A stretch of 64,000 nt of DNA from Ferrimonas gelatinilytica (GCF_039544205.1 NZ_BAABLF010000005.1:186001-250000); one strand, 5' to 3'; positions 7,692 through 17,494 are shown, counted from the first letter of the stretch. Numbers and translations are program-made. The notes: generated by a model not told the origin, from the letters alone.

Positions 7692-7991
7692 TCAGAAACC
7701 GCGAGGCAGTTTCCCGCCGTTGGCGATCCTGTCCGCCCAAAGCTGCTTGGCCGTTTTGCCGCCGTGACTGGCAACGGACTTTACAGGAGCCGTTTTTGGG
7801 CTGGCTTTCTCGACACTTGGCTGGTCGGCCAGTGACTGAGCCATCTCGGCCAGGTCACCCAGACGAAGGGATTTACCACCGTCGACTTTGAACCAGCTGC
7901 CTTTTTGCTCAATGGTTGGCTCATTGCCATGCTTCGCGAGGTACGCCTCAGTGAACTGGGCGATCACCTCTTCCTTGATCAGTTTTGACAT
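7692..7991 (-). CDS. Hypothetical protein with SPKTAPVK linker and LPRGF tail
   Basis: A 99-residue protein I cannot assign. It has an N-terminal helix-rich block (MSKLIKEEVIAQFTEAYLAK), a short motif WFKVDGGKSLRLGDLAEMAQ around residues 33-52, a proline/alanine/lysine-rich linker (about 58-75) and an ending GKTAKQLWADRIANGGKLPRGF in which the last stretch is basic. The linker and tail give a two-part look: a small folded domain plus a flexible extension. Its own terminator follows immediately. It is divergent from ldhA; nothing in the context points to a function. The start MSKLIKEE is the only sensible one. Confidence 0.7.
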   Translation of the reverse strand: MSKLIKEEVIAQFTEAYLAKHGNEPTIEQKGSWFKVDGGKSLRLGDLAEMAQSLADQPSVEKASPKTAPVKSVASHGGKTAKQLWADRIANGGKLPRGF

Positions 7992-8271
7992 AAAAAAGGT
8001 TTTGATTGATTGAAAATTCAGCCGTTAATAATACCCATATGCACCTCCGGGTTCAACTTGGTTGGTGATTTTTGGCCTGGTTGTATTTTCACCGCATGGT
8101 AAAAAATTATCTACCTTTCTGAGTCTTAGGGACGGCTTGCTCGAGGAGGAGGCGGCCAGGTGAGCGACTGGCTGCAAGAGGGTTCAGCAATCGCTAGCAG
8201 ATCCATTACTGTTAAGGAGGCGGAGTCCTCGGCGCCCCTTTATCTCAATAGCATCATCAAGAGGCACAGCT

Positions 8272-9261
8272 ATGAAGCGGATCGCGATTTTTTCCAGTAA
8301 GCCGGACGATAAGCAGTTTTTAGCTCTGGCCAACCAGGACAAGAATTACGAGCTGGTACATTTTGAGAACCGTCTGAAGCCGGAAACCGTTAAGCTGGCC
8401 GAGGGGTTCGATGGTGTCTCCTGTTTCGTGAATGATATCGTGGATGAAACGGCACTGACGGAGTTGCATCGGCTGGGGATAGGTATCATTGCGTTGCGCT
8501 GCGCCGGCTTCAACAATGTGGACCTGGAAACGGCGCAACGCCTTGGGATCCAGGTGTCGAGGGTACCGAGCTACTCGCCGGAATCGGTGGCAGAGCATGC
8601 AGTGGCGATGATTCTGGCGCTGAATCGGAAAATTACCCGGGCGCACCTCAGGGTCAAGGAGCACAATTTTAACCTCGATGGCCTGATGGGTTTTAACCTA
8701 CAGAGTTGTACCATCGGGGTGATCGGGACGGGTAAGATCGGACTCGCCACCCTCCGGGCCCTAAGCGGCTTTGGCTCCCGCCTGCTTTGCTACGATCCCT
8801 TCCCCAGCGAGGCAGGCGCCGCCTTGGGAGAATACGTCGATCTTCCGACCCTCTATCGTCTATCTGATGTGATCACGCTGCACTGCCCACTGACGGAGGA
8901 GACCTATCATCTGATCAACCGAGAAGCCATTGCACAGATGAAACCTGGTGTGATGCTGGTCAATACCTCACGGGGAGCGCTGCTTAACGCCCAAGATGCC
9001 CTGGACGGAATGAAACAGGGTAAGATTGGTTATCTCGGGCTGGATGTGTATGAGATGGAAGGCGAGATATTTTTCCGCGACTTGTCGGGGCGGGTGCTGC
9101 ACGACGACGTGTTTGCATTGTTGCTGAGTTACCCGAATGTTCTGGTGACCGGTCACCAGGGCTATTTTACCCGAGAAGCACTAACCGAGATTGCACAAAC
9201 TACCCTGGCGAATTTCGATGCTTACTATGCCGGCCATAAGACCGGCAACGAACTGTTTTAA
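8272..9261 (+). CDS. ldhA: D-lactate dehydrogenase (fermentative)
   Basis: Reduces pyruvate to D-lactate with NADH in the cytoplasm, regenerating NAD+ during fermentation. The 329-residue protein aligns throughout with E. coli LdhA: IALRCAGFNNVDL near residue 80, the NAD-binding GVIGTGKIG near 150, the catalytic arginine in NTSRGAL near 235, the glutamate in DVYEMEGE near 262 and the histidine in TGHQGYF near 295. ATG 8272 has GAGG a few bases upstream. The 280-base gap before it (7992-8271) holds promoters for this gene and the divergent hypothetical gene; I saw no clear CRP or FNR box. The NIF3-like gene follows after nine bases and is probably co-transcribed. Confidence 0.95.
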   Translation: MKRIAIFSSKPDDKQFLALANQDKNYELVHFENRLKPETVKLAEGFDGVSCFVNDIVDETALTELHRLGIGIIALRCAGFNNVDLETAQRLGIQVSRVPSYSPESVAEHAVAMILALNRKITRAHLRVKEHNFNLDGLMGFNLQSCTIGVIGTGKIGLATLRALSGFGSRLLCYDPFPSEAGAALGEYVDLPTLYRLSDVITLHCPLTEETYHLINREAIAQMKPGVMLVNTSRGALLNAQDALDGMKQGKIGYLGLDVYEMEGEIFFRDLSGRVLHDDVFALLLSYPNVLVTGHQGYFTREALTEIAQTTLANFDAYYAGHKTGNELF

Positions 9262-9270
9262 AGGAACCCT

Positions 9271-10032
9271 ATGGCAATACAACGCGACGAACTGCTGCGC
9301 TACCTGGAGACGCTGCTGCAGCCACATCGGTTTAAAGACTACGCCCCCAACGGCCTGCAGATCGAAGGTAAAGAGCGGGTCCAAACCCTTGTTACCGCGG
9401 TGACCGCAGACCAGTTTGCCATTGATGCTGCCGTCAATGCCGGTGCCGATGCACTGCTGGTGCATCACGGTTACTTCTGGAAGAACGAAGCTCCGGTGAT
9501 TACCGGCATGAAGAAGCGACGGATCCAGGCACTGCTCAAGCATGATATTAATCTCATCGGTTACCACCTGCCATTGGACTGCCACCCGACACTGGGTAAC
9601 AACGCTCAGCTGGCGGCACTGCTTGGGATTGAGCAGAGTGAGCCCCTGGAGCCGGGCGAGGAGCTTCACCTGGTGCATCGGGGCGTGCTGGCCGAGCCGA
9701 TAAGGGGCGCGGCGTTGTCGGCTTTGTTAGCGAGGCGATTAAATCGCGAACCGCTTCATATTGCCGGGCATGACAGGCCGATCCGCACCTTGGCATGGTG
9801 TACCGGGGGCGCCCAGGATTATATTGATGTGGCGGCTGCTCATGGGGTCGATGCCTTTCTTTCCGGTGAGGTGAGCGAGCGTACTTATCACAGCGCGGTG
9901 GAGCAGGGGATCGATTACTTTGCCTGTGGCCACCACGCGACGGAGCGTGGTGGCGTTAAAGCCCTGGGGGAACATTTGGCGCAGATGTTCGATTTGGATG
10001 TCACCTTTGTCGACAGTCCCAACCCGGTTTAA
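9271..10032 (+). CDS. NIF3-family dinuclear metal protein (YbgI-like)
   Basis: A 253-residue member of the conserved NIF3/YbgI family (GTP cyclohydrolase 1 type 2 in some annotations), which forms a toroidal hexamer with a dinuclear metal site. Metal-binding residues are visible in LLVHHGYFWK (about residues 65-74), YHLPLDCHP (about 96-104), GHHATERGG (about 217-225). A good ribosome site (AAAGGAACCC) precedes the ATG. The stop codon overlaps that of the convergent antiporter gene: the bases TTAA at 10029-10032 give both TAA stops. The biochemical role of the family is unsettled. Confidence 0.9.
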   Translation: MAIQRDELLRYLETLLQPHRFKDYAPNGLQIEGKERVQTLVTAVTADQFAIDAAVNAGADALLVHHGYFWKNEAPVITGMKKRRIQALLKHDINLIGYHLPLDCHPTLGNNAQLAALLGIEQSEPLEPGEELHLVHRGVLAEPIRGAALSALLARRLNREPLHIAGHDRPIRTLAWCTGGAQDYIDVAAAHGVDAFLSGEVSERTYHSAVEQGIDYFACGHHATERGGVKALGEHLAQMFDLDVTFVDSPNPV

Positions 10033-11831
10033 CTTTCCCTCTCTGAGTTGCTTTCGGCCTTGCTTCCTTTCGGGTGCAGGGCTAACACCTCCCAATCTGC
10101 CTGGGGCTCGAAGGGCGCATCGGCGGTAAAAGTGCGGAGCTTCCCTTTCTGAGTGCGGGCAAATAGGGGCAGTGAGTCCGGGTTGTCTTGACAGTACTCG
10201 GCCCAGCCGTAACTGTCGGAGAGCCGTGTCTGACGGATCTGTGCCCCCTGTTTTATCCGGTTGATCAAGGTGCCGTACTGGGCCGACTCTCCAAACAGCT
10301 TCTGGTGGCGGTCCCGAACCTGACGCCGCTGGCTTTGCTCCTTTTGCTGTTCCGCAAGACGGTACACTTTGTCCGCACCAAACCTGTCCTGGTAGTGATA
10401 GGCCACCTCGGTATTGAGCTGACGGTAGGGCGAGAGGATCAATACACGGCGCAACTGGGAGAGATCCATGGCGCTGTCGGCATGCTCAGAAACGGGATTG
10501 CCGTAGTAGACCGGCAGGTTTTTCATCCGTGCCTGGCTCAGGTAATCCCAGTTGGTGTCCGATAAAAGAACCGGCACCTTCATCTTCTGTAGGGCTTCCG
10601 CGACGGCTACGGCGAAAGGGTTTGCCCCAAATATCAGGTAACCGGTCCGCTCCGGTGCCTGCAGCCCCATCAGCTTGACCAGGGGGCGGGTGAGCACGCT
10701 CTGAAGGATCACGGTGGTTACAATGACCACGAAGACCAGTGCCACCAGCGGTGCGGCCACGGTGACGCCTTGCTGTTCCAGCTTCAGGGCGAAGAGGGCG
10801 GATACGGCGGCAGCCACGATCCCCCGGGGGGCAATCCAGCCGATGAGCAGACGCTCCTTTGCATTGAAGGGCGTTCCTATGGCACTGATCCATACTGCGA
10901 CGGGGCGGGCGACCAAAATCAAAAAGGCGATCCAGAGCCCCGTATGCCAGTTCAACTGCGCCAGCTCTTCTGGCCGGATCCGCGCCGCCAGGAGAATGAA
11001 AAGCCCCGATAGTAGCAGGATGGTAAGGGTCTCCTTGAACTCCATGATCGGTTCCAGATCCAGGCCCCGGCTGTTGGCCATCCAGATCCCCATGATGGTG
11101 ACCGTCAGCAGGCCGGACTCGTGGGTCAGTTCATTACTCAGGGCGAATGCGGTCAACATCAGTAGCAGGGTGGCGATGCTCTCCAGGTAGCGGGGGAACA
11201 CCCTTTTTCGCAGGGCCTTGGCCATTAACCAACCGGCCAGCACCCCTATGGTTAGCCCGGTAAGTACCGTGAGCGCAAACACCTGTATTGCCTGGGTTTG
11301 ACTGACAATCAGGTATTCGAACACCAGAACCACTAAAAGGGCACCGATGGGATCGATTAAGACCCCCTCCCAGTGAAGTACGGTAGCGACGTTTTCCCTC
11401 GCCCGGATGGTGCGCAGCAGGGGCGCAATCACGGTCGGCCCGGTCACCACCACCAGGGCGCCGAGCAGGGCGGCGATCCCCGGGGGCAGGGAAAGGATGA
11501 ACCAGGCGGAAACGGCTGCCAGGGCGAAGGTGATGAGCATACCGGGGCCAACCAGGTTGCGTACCATCTTGCCCCGCCCCTTAAGGTCACGAAAGTTGAG
11601 CGTCAGGCTGCCCTCGAACAGGATTACCGCCACCGAGAGCGAGACGATGGGAAAAAGCAGCTCACCCAGCAGCGCGTCCGGGTCAAGAAACGCGGTTGTT
11701 GGACCAAGTAGCAGGCCGGTCAGCAACAGGGGCAAGATCGCAGGGATCTTAAGGCGAAAGGCGAGCCACTGGCACAGTAGGGAGAGCAGGCCGATCAGGC
11801 TCAAGGCCATCACAGGGGAAAGGGTGTTCAT
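10029..11831 (-). CDS. CPA1-type cation:proton antiporter with C-terminal nucleotide-binding-like domain
   Basis: A 600-residue inner-membrane antiporter. The N-terminal 400 residues are membrane helices typical of the NhaP/CPA1 family, with GALVVVTGPTVIAPLLRTIR (about residues 120-140) and WEGVLIDPIGALLVVLVFE (about 153-172); the aspartate in the latter is the expected ion-binding carboxylate. After the last helices (near LMGLQAPERTGYLIFGAN) a cytoplasmic Rossmann-like, RCK/TrkA-N-type domain runs to the end. It would exchange Na+ or K+ for H+ and help control pH and salt balance. ATG 11829-11831 is clear. The gene is convergent with the NIF3-like gene and shares four bases with it. Confidence 0.9.
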   Translation of the reverse strand: MNTLSPVMALSLIGLLSLLCQWLAFRLKIPAILPLLLTGLLLGPTTAFLDPDALLGELLFPIVSLSVAVILFEGSLTLNFRDLKGRGKMVRNLVGPGMLITFALAAVSAWFILSLPPGIAALLGALVVVTGPTVIAPLLRTIRARENVATVLHWEGVLIDPIGALLVVLVFEYLIVSQTQAIQVFALTVLTGLTIGVLAGWLMAKALRKRVFPRYLESIATLLLMLTAFALSNELTHESGLLTVTIMGIWMANSRGLDLEPIMEFKETLTILLLSGLFILLAARIRPEELAQLNWHTGLWIAFLILVARPVAVWISAIGTPFNAKERLLIGWIAPRGIVAAAVSALFALKLEQQGVTVAAPLVALVFVVIVTTVILQSVLTRPLVKLMGLQAPERTGYLIFGANPFAVAVAEALQKMKVPVLLSDTNWDYLSQARMKNLPVYYGNPVSEHADSAMDLSQLRRVLILSPYRQLNTEVAYHYQDRFGADKVYRLAEQQKEQSQRRQVRDRHQKLFGESAQYGTLINRIKQGAQIRQTRLSDSYGWAEYCQDNPDSLPLFARTQKGKLRTFTADAPFEPQADWEVLALHPKGSKAESNSERES

Positions 11832-11973
11832 CAGTGACTCGGTGTTGGAGTTTGGCTTTACACTAAGTTAGCACCGGGGGATGCACAAGTGACCGCGCGT
11901 GAAACGCAACCAGCACCGGCGCCCTGCCAGCAATAGTGCTAGTCAGGGGATGTTGGGGAGGCGGGCAATGGAT

Positions 11974-12002
11974 AAAAAAACCGAAGCCTAAGCTTCGGTT
12001 TT
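11974..12002 (-). terminator. Terminator after metG
   Basis: CCGAAGC pairs with GCTTCGG around CTAA, flanked by A7 on the left and TTTT on the right; on the minus strand the stem is followed by a run of seven Ts, so it terminates metG. Confidence 0.92.
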
Positions 12003-12008
12003 GTGTGG

Positions 12009-14063
12009 TTACATGATGCGCTGTCCGGGCTTGGCGCCCTCATCGGGGTTCAGGATGTAGATCTCTTCGCCACCAGGGCCAGCGGCCAACACCATACCTT
12101 CGCTGAGTCCAAACTTCATTTTGCGCGGGGCCAGGTTTGCCACCATGACCGTCAGTTTACCCTCGAGATCCTCGGGCTGGTACGCCGATTTGATCCCGGC
12201 GAACACGTTGCGAGTCTCGCCGCCGAGGTCCAGCGTCAGCTGCAGCAGCTTCTTGGCGCCCTCCACATGCTCCGCCTTGGCAATACGGGCAACCCGCAGA
12301 TCCACCTTGGCGAAGTCGTCGAAGCTGATGGTGTCCGCGATGGGCTCTTTCTCCAACTCGTCATTTTTCTCCAGGGTTACCGCGGGCGCCGATGCGGCTT
12401 TCTCTGCCGCCACTTCCGCCTTGGTCTGCTCGACGATCGCCTCGATCTTGGCCGGTTCAATGCGCTGGATCAACGCCTTGAACTTGTTAATACGGTGTCC
12501 GGTCAGCACAGTATCGATACTCGCCCAGGTCAGTTCGGTGTTAAGAAACTGCTCCACGTTAGCGCTCATCTCAGGTAACACTGGCTTGAGGTAGGTCATC
12601 AGGATCTTAAACAGGTGCAGGCCCATCGAGCACACCTCATGGGTCTTCTGCTCCATCCCCTCCTGCTTGGCCAATGACCAGGGGGCCATCTCGGCAATGT
12701 AGGCGTTGGCTTTGTCCGCCAGTGCCATGATCTCACGGATCCCCTTACCGTACTCCCGGCCCTCAAATAGGGTCTCGATCTCCGCCTTAGCGTTTTGGAA
12801 CTCCGCCAGCAGTGCCGGGTTGTCGATGGCATCGGCCAGGGTGCCATCGAAACGTTTGGCGATGAAGCCAGCGGTGCGGGAGGCGATGTTGACCAGCTTG
12901 CCCACCATGTCTGAATTCACCCGCTGGGCGAAGTCCTCAAGGTTGAGGTCCAGATCATCAATGCGATCGTTGAGCTTGGCGGCGTAGTAGTAGCGCAGGT
13001 ATTCCGGATGGAGATTGTCCAGGTAGGTGCGGGCTTTGATGAAGGTGCCGCGGGATTTGGACATCTTTTCACCGTTCACCGTCACGTAGCCATGGGCAAA
13101 CACATTGGTGGGTTTACGCAGCTGGGCCCCGTGCAGCATGGCCGGCCAGAACAGGCTGTGGAAGTAGATGATATCCTTGCCGATGAAGTGGTAGAGCTCC
13201 GCTTTGGAATCCTGACCCCAGTATTCGTCGAAGTTGAGGTCGTCGCGACGATCGCACAGGGCCTGGAAGGCCCCCATGTAACCGATGGGGGCGTCCAGCC
13301 AGACGTAGAAAAACTTCTCGCCGTTGGTGCCGGGGATCTCGAAACCGAAGTAGGGGGCATCACGGGAGATGTCCCACTGCTGCAGGCCGGACTCGAACCA
13401 CTCGGAGAGCTTGTTGGCCATCTCGGACTGAAGCGCACCGGAGTGGGTCCACTGGGCTAACACCTCTTTGAACTGGGGCAGGTCAAAAAAGAAATGCTCG
13501 GATTCTTTGAGCACCGGGGTGGCACCGGAAACGACCGACTGGGGATTGATCAGTTCCGTCGGGCTGTAGGTGCTGCCACAGCTCTCGCAATTGTCCCCGT
13601 ACTGGTCTTCGGTTTTGCACTTGGGGCAGGTGCCCTTGACGAAGCGGTCCGGCAGGAACATCCCCTTCTCAGGGTCGTAGAGCTGCTCAATAACCCGGGT
13701 GGTGATGTATCCGTTCGCCTTGAGGCGGGTGTAGACCTCGCTGGCCCATTTGCGGTTCTCTTCCGAGTGGGTGGAGTGGTAGTTATCGAACTCCACCAAG
13801 AAGTCGGCAAAGTCTGCCTTGTGCTCCTCGGCAACCTTGGCGATCATCGCTTCCGGTGTCATCCCCAGTTGCTGTGCTTTGAGCATGATGGGGGTGCCGT
13901 GGGTATCATCGGCACAAACGTAGGTGCAGGTGTTGCCCCGCAGTTTCTGGAAGCGCACCCAGATGTCGGTCTGGATATACTCCAGCATGTGACCCAGGTG
14001 AATGGGACCATTGGCGTAGGGTAACGCACTGGTCACCAAAATTTTTCTGCTTTCGGTTGCCAT
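12009..14063 (-). CDS. metG: Methionyl-tRNA synthetase
   Basis: Charges elongator and initiator tRNA-Met. The 684-residue protein has the class I HIGH variant HLGH in PYANGPIHLGHMLEYIQTD, a zinc knuckle CPKCKTEDQYGDNCESCG (about residues 145-162), the KMSKS loop in GEKMSKSRGTF near 334, and a C-terminal tRNA-binding/dimerisation domain from about residue 580 (DFAKVDLRVARIAKAEHVEG). E. coli MetG is 677 residues. The start MATESRKILVT (ATG 14061-14063) matches the family; an upstream in-frame extension is unsupported. It is divergent from apbC, as metG and mrp are in E. coli, with a gap of 206 bases containing both promoters. Confidence 0.98.
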   Translation of the reverse strand: MATESRKILVTSALPYANGPIHLGHMLEYIQTDIWVRFQKLRGNTCTYVCADDTHGTPIMLKAQQLGMTPEAMIAKVAEEHKADFADFLVEFDNYHSTHSEENRKWASEVYTRLKANGYITTRVIEQLYDPEKGMFLPDRFVKGTCPKCKTEDQYGDNCESCGSTYSPTELINPQSVVSGATPVLKESEHFFFDLPQFKEVLAQWTHSGALQSEMANKLSEWFESGLQQWDISRDAPYFGFEIPGTNGEKFFYVWLDAPIGYMGAFQALCDRRDDLNFDEYWGQDSKAELYHFIGKDIIYFHSLFWPAMLHGAQLRKPTNVFAHGYVTVNGEKMSKSRGTFIKARTYLDNLHPEYLRYYYAAKLNDRIDDLDLNLEDFAQRVNSDMVGKLVNIASRTAGFIAKRFDGTLADAIDNPALLAEFQNAKAEIETLFEGREYGKGIREIMALADKANAYIAEMAPWSLAKQEGMEQKTHEVCSMGLHLFKILMTYLKPVLPEMSANVEQFLNTELTWASIDTVLTGHRINKFKALIQRIEPAKIEAIVEQTKAEVAAEKAASAPAVTLEKNDELEKEPIADTISFDDFAKVDLRVARIAKAEHVEGAKKLLQLTLDLGGETRNVFAGIKSAYQPEDLEGKLTVMVANLAPRKMKFGLSEGMVLAAGPGGEEIYILNPDEGAKPGQRIM

Positions 14064-14269
14064 GGTGTCTCGGTACTTAGGTGAGAAAGTGGGGGCAGGC
14101 CAAGGATCAGCGTGCCAAGTAAAGCGCAAGTCTAACGGAACACCAGCGCATTTTCATCCATCTGACCGCTGCCCGCCTGCTTTGCCGCCATCGGCGTGCG
14201 CCATAGCGCTCAGGCTTCTGGTACACTCAGTTGAGTTTCGGAAATTCGGCAGCAAAAAGGAGCCAGCGA

Positions 14270-15382
14270 GTGACCCAAGAAACCGCGATCCGCAATACCC
14301 TTCCCGAGTCCCTTTCCCACGTTGTATTGGCCCGTCTGGATGCCTTGGAAGATCCTGAGCTCAATCAGGGGCTGGTATCCGCTAATATCGTTCGCAGCCT
14401 TGGTTTGGATGGGCGCTGCCTGCAGATCGGCCTGGCCTACCCCTATCCCTGCCAGTCACAGTACCGCGATCGGGTTATGAGCATTACCCAGGCGATGGCG
14501 GATATTGAGGCGATCGATGAGGTGGAGTGTGAAGTGGGGTTGGCGATCCCCGCCATTACGGCCGGGTCGGTGGCGGCGTTGCCGACAATCCGCAACGTCA
14601 TTGCGGTGGGCTCCGGTAAAGGGGGAGTGGGGAAATCCACCACTGCCGTGAACCTGGCGCTGGCACTCGCCGCTGAGGGGGCGCGCGTGGGCGTGCTGGA
14701 TGCAGATATCTACGGCCCCTCGATTCCCATAATGCTCGGCTGCTCCGACTTTGAACCCAGCAGTGTGGATGGGAAAACCATGGAGCCGGCTTTCGCCCAC
14801 GGCGTGGCCGCCAGCTCCATGGGCTTTATGGTGACCGAGGGCAATGCGGCGGTGTGGCGGGGGCCCATGGCGGCGGGTGCGCTGGTGCAGTTAGTCAACG
14901 AAACGCGCTGGCCGGAGTTGGATTATCTCGTGATCGACATGCCGCCGGGAACCGGGGATATTCAGCTGACACTGTCACAGAAGATCCCAGTCTCCGGTGC
15001 GGTGATCGTGACCACCCCCCAGGAGATCGCCACTGCCGATGCCCGGAAAGGGATCACCATGTTTAACAAAGTGAATATTCCGGTACTGGGGATCGTGGAA
15101 AACATGAGTTATCACATCTGTCACAATTGCGGCAGTAAGGAGCATCCCTTTGGCTCCGGTGGTGGACTGGCGACGGCGAAACGTTACAATGTGCCGCTTT
15201 TAGGGGAGTTGCCGCTGGATCTGTCCGTGCGTGAGCATGTCGACGGCGGCAACCCCAGTGTCGTGGCCGAGCCGGAAGGGGCCATTGCGGAGGCTTACCG
15301 CGCCATTGCTCGCAAGACCGCGGCGGCACTGGTGACCCGTTCCGAGCCGCAATCTCTGGCGATTGAGATCACGACCGACTGA
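14270..15382 (+). CDS. apbC: Iron-sulfur cluster carrier protein Mrp/ApbC
   Basis: A P-loop ATPase that binds and delivers Fe-S clusters. The 370-residue protein has an N-terminal MIP18-like domain (about residues 1-95), the deviant Walker A GSGKGGVGKST (about 114-124), and the cluster-binding pair C284-x-x-C287. I choose GTG 14270 because AAAAAGGAG lies just before it and the product starts VTQETAIRNTLPES; a TTG upstream at 14231 has no ribosome site. It is divergent from metG and followed after 42 bases by udk. Confidence 0.95.
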   Translation: MTQETAIRNTLPESLSHVVLARLDALEDPELNQGLVSANIVRSLGLDGRCLQIGLAYPYPCQSQYRDRVMSITQAMADIEAIDEVECEVGLAIPAITAGSVAALPTIRNVIAVGSGKGGVGKSTTAVNLALALAAEGARVGVLDADIYGPSIPIMLGCSDFEPSSVDGKTMEPAFAHGVAASSMGFMVTEGNAAVWRGPMAAGALVQLVNETRWPELDYLVIDMPPGTGDIQLTLSQKIPVSGAVIVTTPQEIATADARKGITMFNKVNIPVLGIVENMSYHICHNCGSKEHPFGSGGGLATAKRYNVPLLGELPLDLSVREHVDGGNPSVVAEPEGAIAEAYRAIARKTAAALVTRSEPQSLAIEITTD

Positions 15383-15424
15383 TGGGGCCTCGCCCCAAGT
15401 GTTAGATATATTGTTGAGACCCCT

Positions 15425-16069
15425 ATGACCTCAAAGCAAGAGTGCGTCATCATCGGTATCGCCGGTGCTTCCGCATCAGGGAAGAGCCTGATCGCTCGTA
15501 CCATCTATAACGAGCTGCGTCGCGATCTTGGGACAGATCAGATCGAAGTGATCAATGAAGACGCCTACTACAAGGATCAGACCCACCTGACCATGGAGGA
15601 GCGGGTTAAAACCAACTACGATCACCCCAGCGCGTTGGACCACAGGCTGCTTTGTGACCATCTTAAGCAGCTCAAGCGGGGCGAAAGCGTTGAGGTACCC
15701 ACCTACAGCTACACCGAACATACCCGGCTGGCGGAAACCGTTACGGTGACACCCAAGAAGGTGATCATTCTCGAGGGGATCCTGCTGCTGACGGAGCCGG
15801 AGCTCCGGGCGCAGATGAATGCCTCCATCTTCATGGATACGCCGCTGGATATCTGTTTTATCCGCCGACTGAGCCGGGATGTGGAGGAGCGTGGTCGCTC
15901 CATGGAGTCCGTGATTGAGCAGTATCAGCGTACTGTCCGGCCCATGTTTCTGCAGTTCATCGACCCCTCCAAGCAGCACGCCGACATTATCGTGCCCCGG
16001 GGCGGTAAAAACCGTATTGCTATCGACATTCTCAAAGCCAAGATCCGACAGCTTTTGCACACGGATTGA
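15425..16069 (+). CDS. udk: Uridine kinase
   Basis: Phosphorylates uridine and cytidine with GTP or ATP in pyrimidine salvage. The 214-residue protein has the P-loop GASASGKS (about residues 14-21), EDAYYKDQTHLTMEER, NYDHPSALDH, and the lid segment RRLSRDVEERGRS; length matches E. coli Udk (213). It is 28 bases upstream of dcd, so the two pyrimidine-nucleotide genes are probably one transcript. Confidence 0.97.
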   Translation: MTSKQECVIIGIAGASASGKSLIARTIYNELRRDLGTDQIEVINEDAYYKDQTHLTMEERVKTNYDHPSALDHRLLCDHLKQLKRGESVEVPTYSYTEHTRLAETVTVTPKKVIILEGILLLTEPELRAQMNASIFMDTPLDICFIRRLSRDVEERGRSMESVIEQYQRTVRPMFLQFIDPSKQHADIIVPRGGKNRIAIDILKAKIRQLLHTD

Positions 16070-16097
16070 GCTCCATCACCGCGTTTAAGGACCAAGG

Positions 16098-16682
16098 ATG
16101 CGCCTGACCGACATTGAAATAGAAGAGTACTTGGATCACGGCAAGATCGTCATGGAGCCGCGCCCGGCCAGTGAAAAGATCAGTGGCGTAAGCGTGGATG
16201 TGCGCCTGGGTAACAAGTTCCGGGTGTTCGAGGACCATACGGCCCCCTATATTGACCTCTCCGGTCCGCGGGAGCAGGTCCAGCGGGCGCTGGAGAACGT
16301 CATGAGTGACGAGATCTGCATCGCCGATGGGGACGCCTTCTTTCTGCACCCTGGAGAGCTGGCACTGGGTATCACCCACGAGTCAGTCACCCTGCCGGCC
16401 AATGTGGTTGGCTGGCTGGATGGCCGCTCCTCACTGGCGCGCTTGGGCCTCATGGTTCATGTGACGGCACACCGGATCGACCCGGGCTGGAGCGGGAATA
16501 TCGTGCTGGAGTTTTTCAATTCCGGTAAGTTGCCGCTGGCCCTGCGTCCGGGGATGCCCATCGGTGCCCTCAACTTCGAACGCCTGGCTCACGACTGTGC
16601 TCGCCCCTACAGCAAGCGTGCCAATGCTAAGTACCGGGACCAGACCGGCGCGGTGGCCAGTCGGATCAGCCAGGACAGCTGA
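16098..16682 (+). CDS. dcd: dCTP deaminase
   Basis: Deaminates dCTP to dUTP, the main source of dUMP for thymidylate synthesis in enteric-type bacteria. The 194-residue protein (E. coli 193) has MRLTDIEIEEYL at the N terminus, the substrate-binding GRSSLARLGLMVHVTAHRIDPGW region (about residues 111-133) and the KYRDQTGAVASRI tail. Its TGA shares one base with the pabC ATG, implying translational coupling to the following run of genes. Confidence 0.97.
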   Translation: MRLTDIEIEEYLDHGKIVMEPRPASEKISGVSVDVRLGNKFRVFEDHTAPYIDLSGPREQVQRALENVMSDEICIADGDAFFLHPGELALGITHESVTLPANVVGWLDGRSSLARLGLMVHVTAHRIDPGWSGNIVLEFFNSGKLPLALRPGMPIGALNFERLAHDCARPYSKRANAKYRDQTGAVASRISQDS

Positions 16683-17494
16683 TGGCGAATTGGGTGGATG
16701 GTGTCGCCGAAGACAGCATCTCGGTGAAGGATCGCGGTTTACTGCTGGCGGACGGGCATTTCACCACCGCCTACGTCGCGGATGGGGCGGTGAGCCTGTG
16801 GCCGGCGCACCGTCAGCGTTTGGCCGACGGTTGTCGTTTGCTGGGGTTTTGTGCACCGGATTGGAGCGCCTTGGAGCGGGAGGTGGCCTCTGCGTGCCGC
16901 GGTTATTCCCAGGCGGCAATCCGCATCACCCTGACCCGCGGGGACTCCGGCCGGGGCTACGAGGGAGAGTGGCCGGCGCGCCCGCGCCGGCTAATCCAGA
17001 TCGCCCCCTTCCCAAAGCGCTATCGAGCCTGGCAGCAGGCGGGGATCCGTGTTGCCTGCGCCAGGCAACGGCTGGCAAGCGGTGGGGCCCTGGCCGGCAT
17101 CAAGACCCTGGCTCGAACCGAGCAGGTACTCCTTAAGCGGGAGGTCCAGGTTCGGGGAGTGGAAGACCTCCTGGTGTTGGATCCGAACGGCTATGTGGTG
17201 GAGGCGACCGCAGCCAACCTCTTTTTCCTTATCGACGGTGTTGTTGTCACACCCAGCCTAAGCCATAGCGGTATCGCGGGCGTGATGCGGAATCATGTGA
17301 TCAGTTTGCTGGCCGAGCAGGGAAGGCCGGTCCTGGCCCGTCCGATGCACGGCAACGAAGTGGCGAGCTGCACGGCCGCCTTTATGACCAATTGTTTGAT
17401 GGGTATCGTGCCAATCCGGCAACTGGACCAGCGCATCCTTAAGGATCGATCGCTGGCCGATACCCTGCTTGATGTGGGAGTGTTATGGCGTTGA
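16682..17494 (+). CDS. pabC: Aminodeoxychorismate lyase
   Basis: PLP-dependent fold-type IV enzyme that converts 4-amino-4-deoxychorismate to p-aminobenzoate and pyruvate for folate synthesis. The 270-residue protein has LLADGHFTTAYVADG near residue 20, the PLP lysine in LAGIKTLARTEQVLL near residue 140, and EATAANLFF near 178, all typical of PabC. It starts within the dcd stop codon and overlaps mltG by ten bases. The pabC-mltG-tmk-holB order is widely conserved in gammaproteobacteria. Branched-chain aminotransferases share the fold, but context and residues favour PabC. Confidence 0.95.
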   Translation: MANWVDGVAEDSISVKDRGLLLADGHFTTAYVADGAVSLWPAHRQRLADGCRLLGFCAPDWSALEREVASACRGYSQAAIRITLTRGDSGRGYEGEWPARPRRLIQIAPFPKRYRAWQQAGIRVACARQRLASGGALAGIKTLARTEQVLLKREVQVRGVEDLLVLDPNGYVVEATAANLFFLIDGVVVTPSLSHSGIAGVMRNHVISLLAEQGRPVLARPMHGNEVASCTAAFMTNCLMGIVPIRQLDQRILKDRSLADTLLDVGVLWR

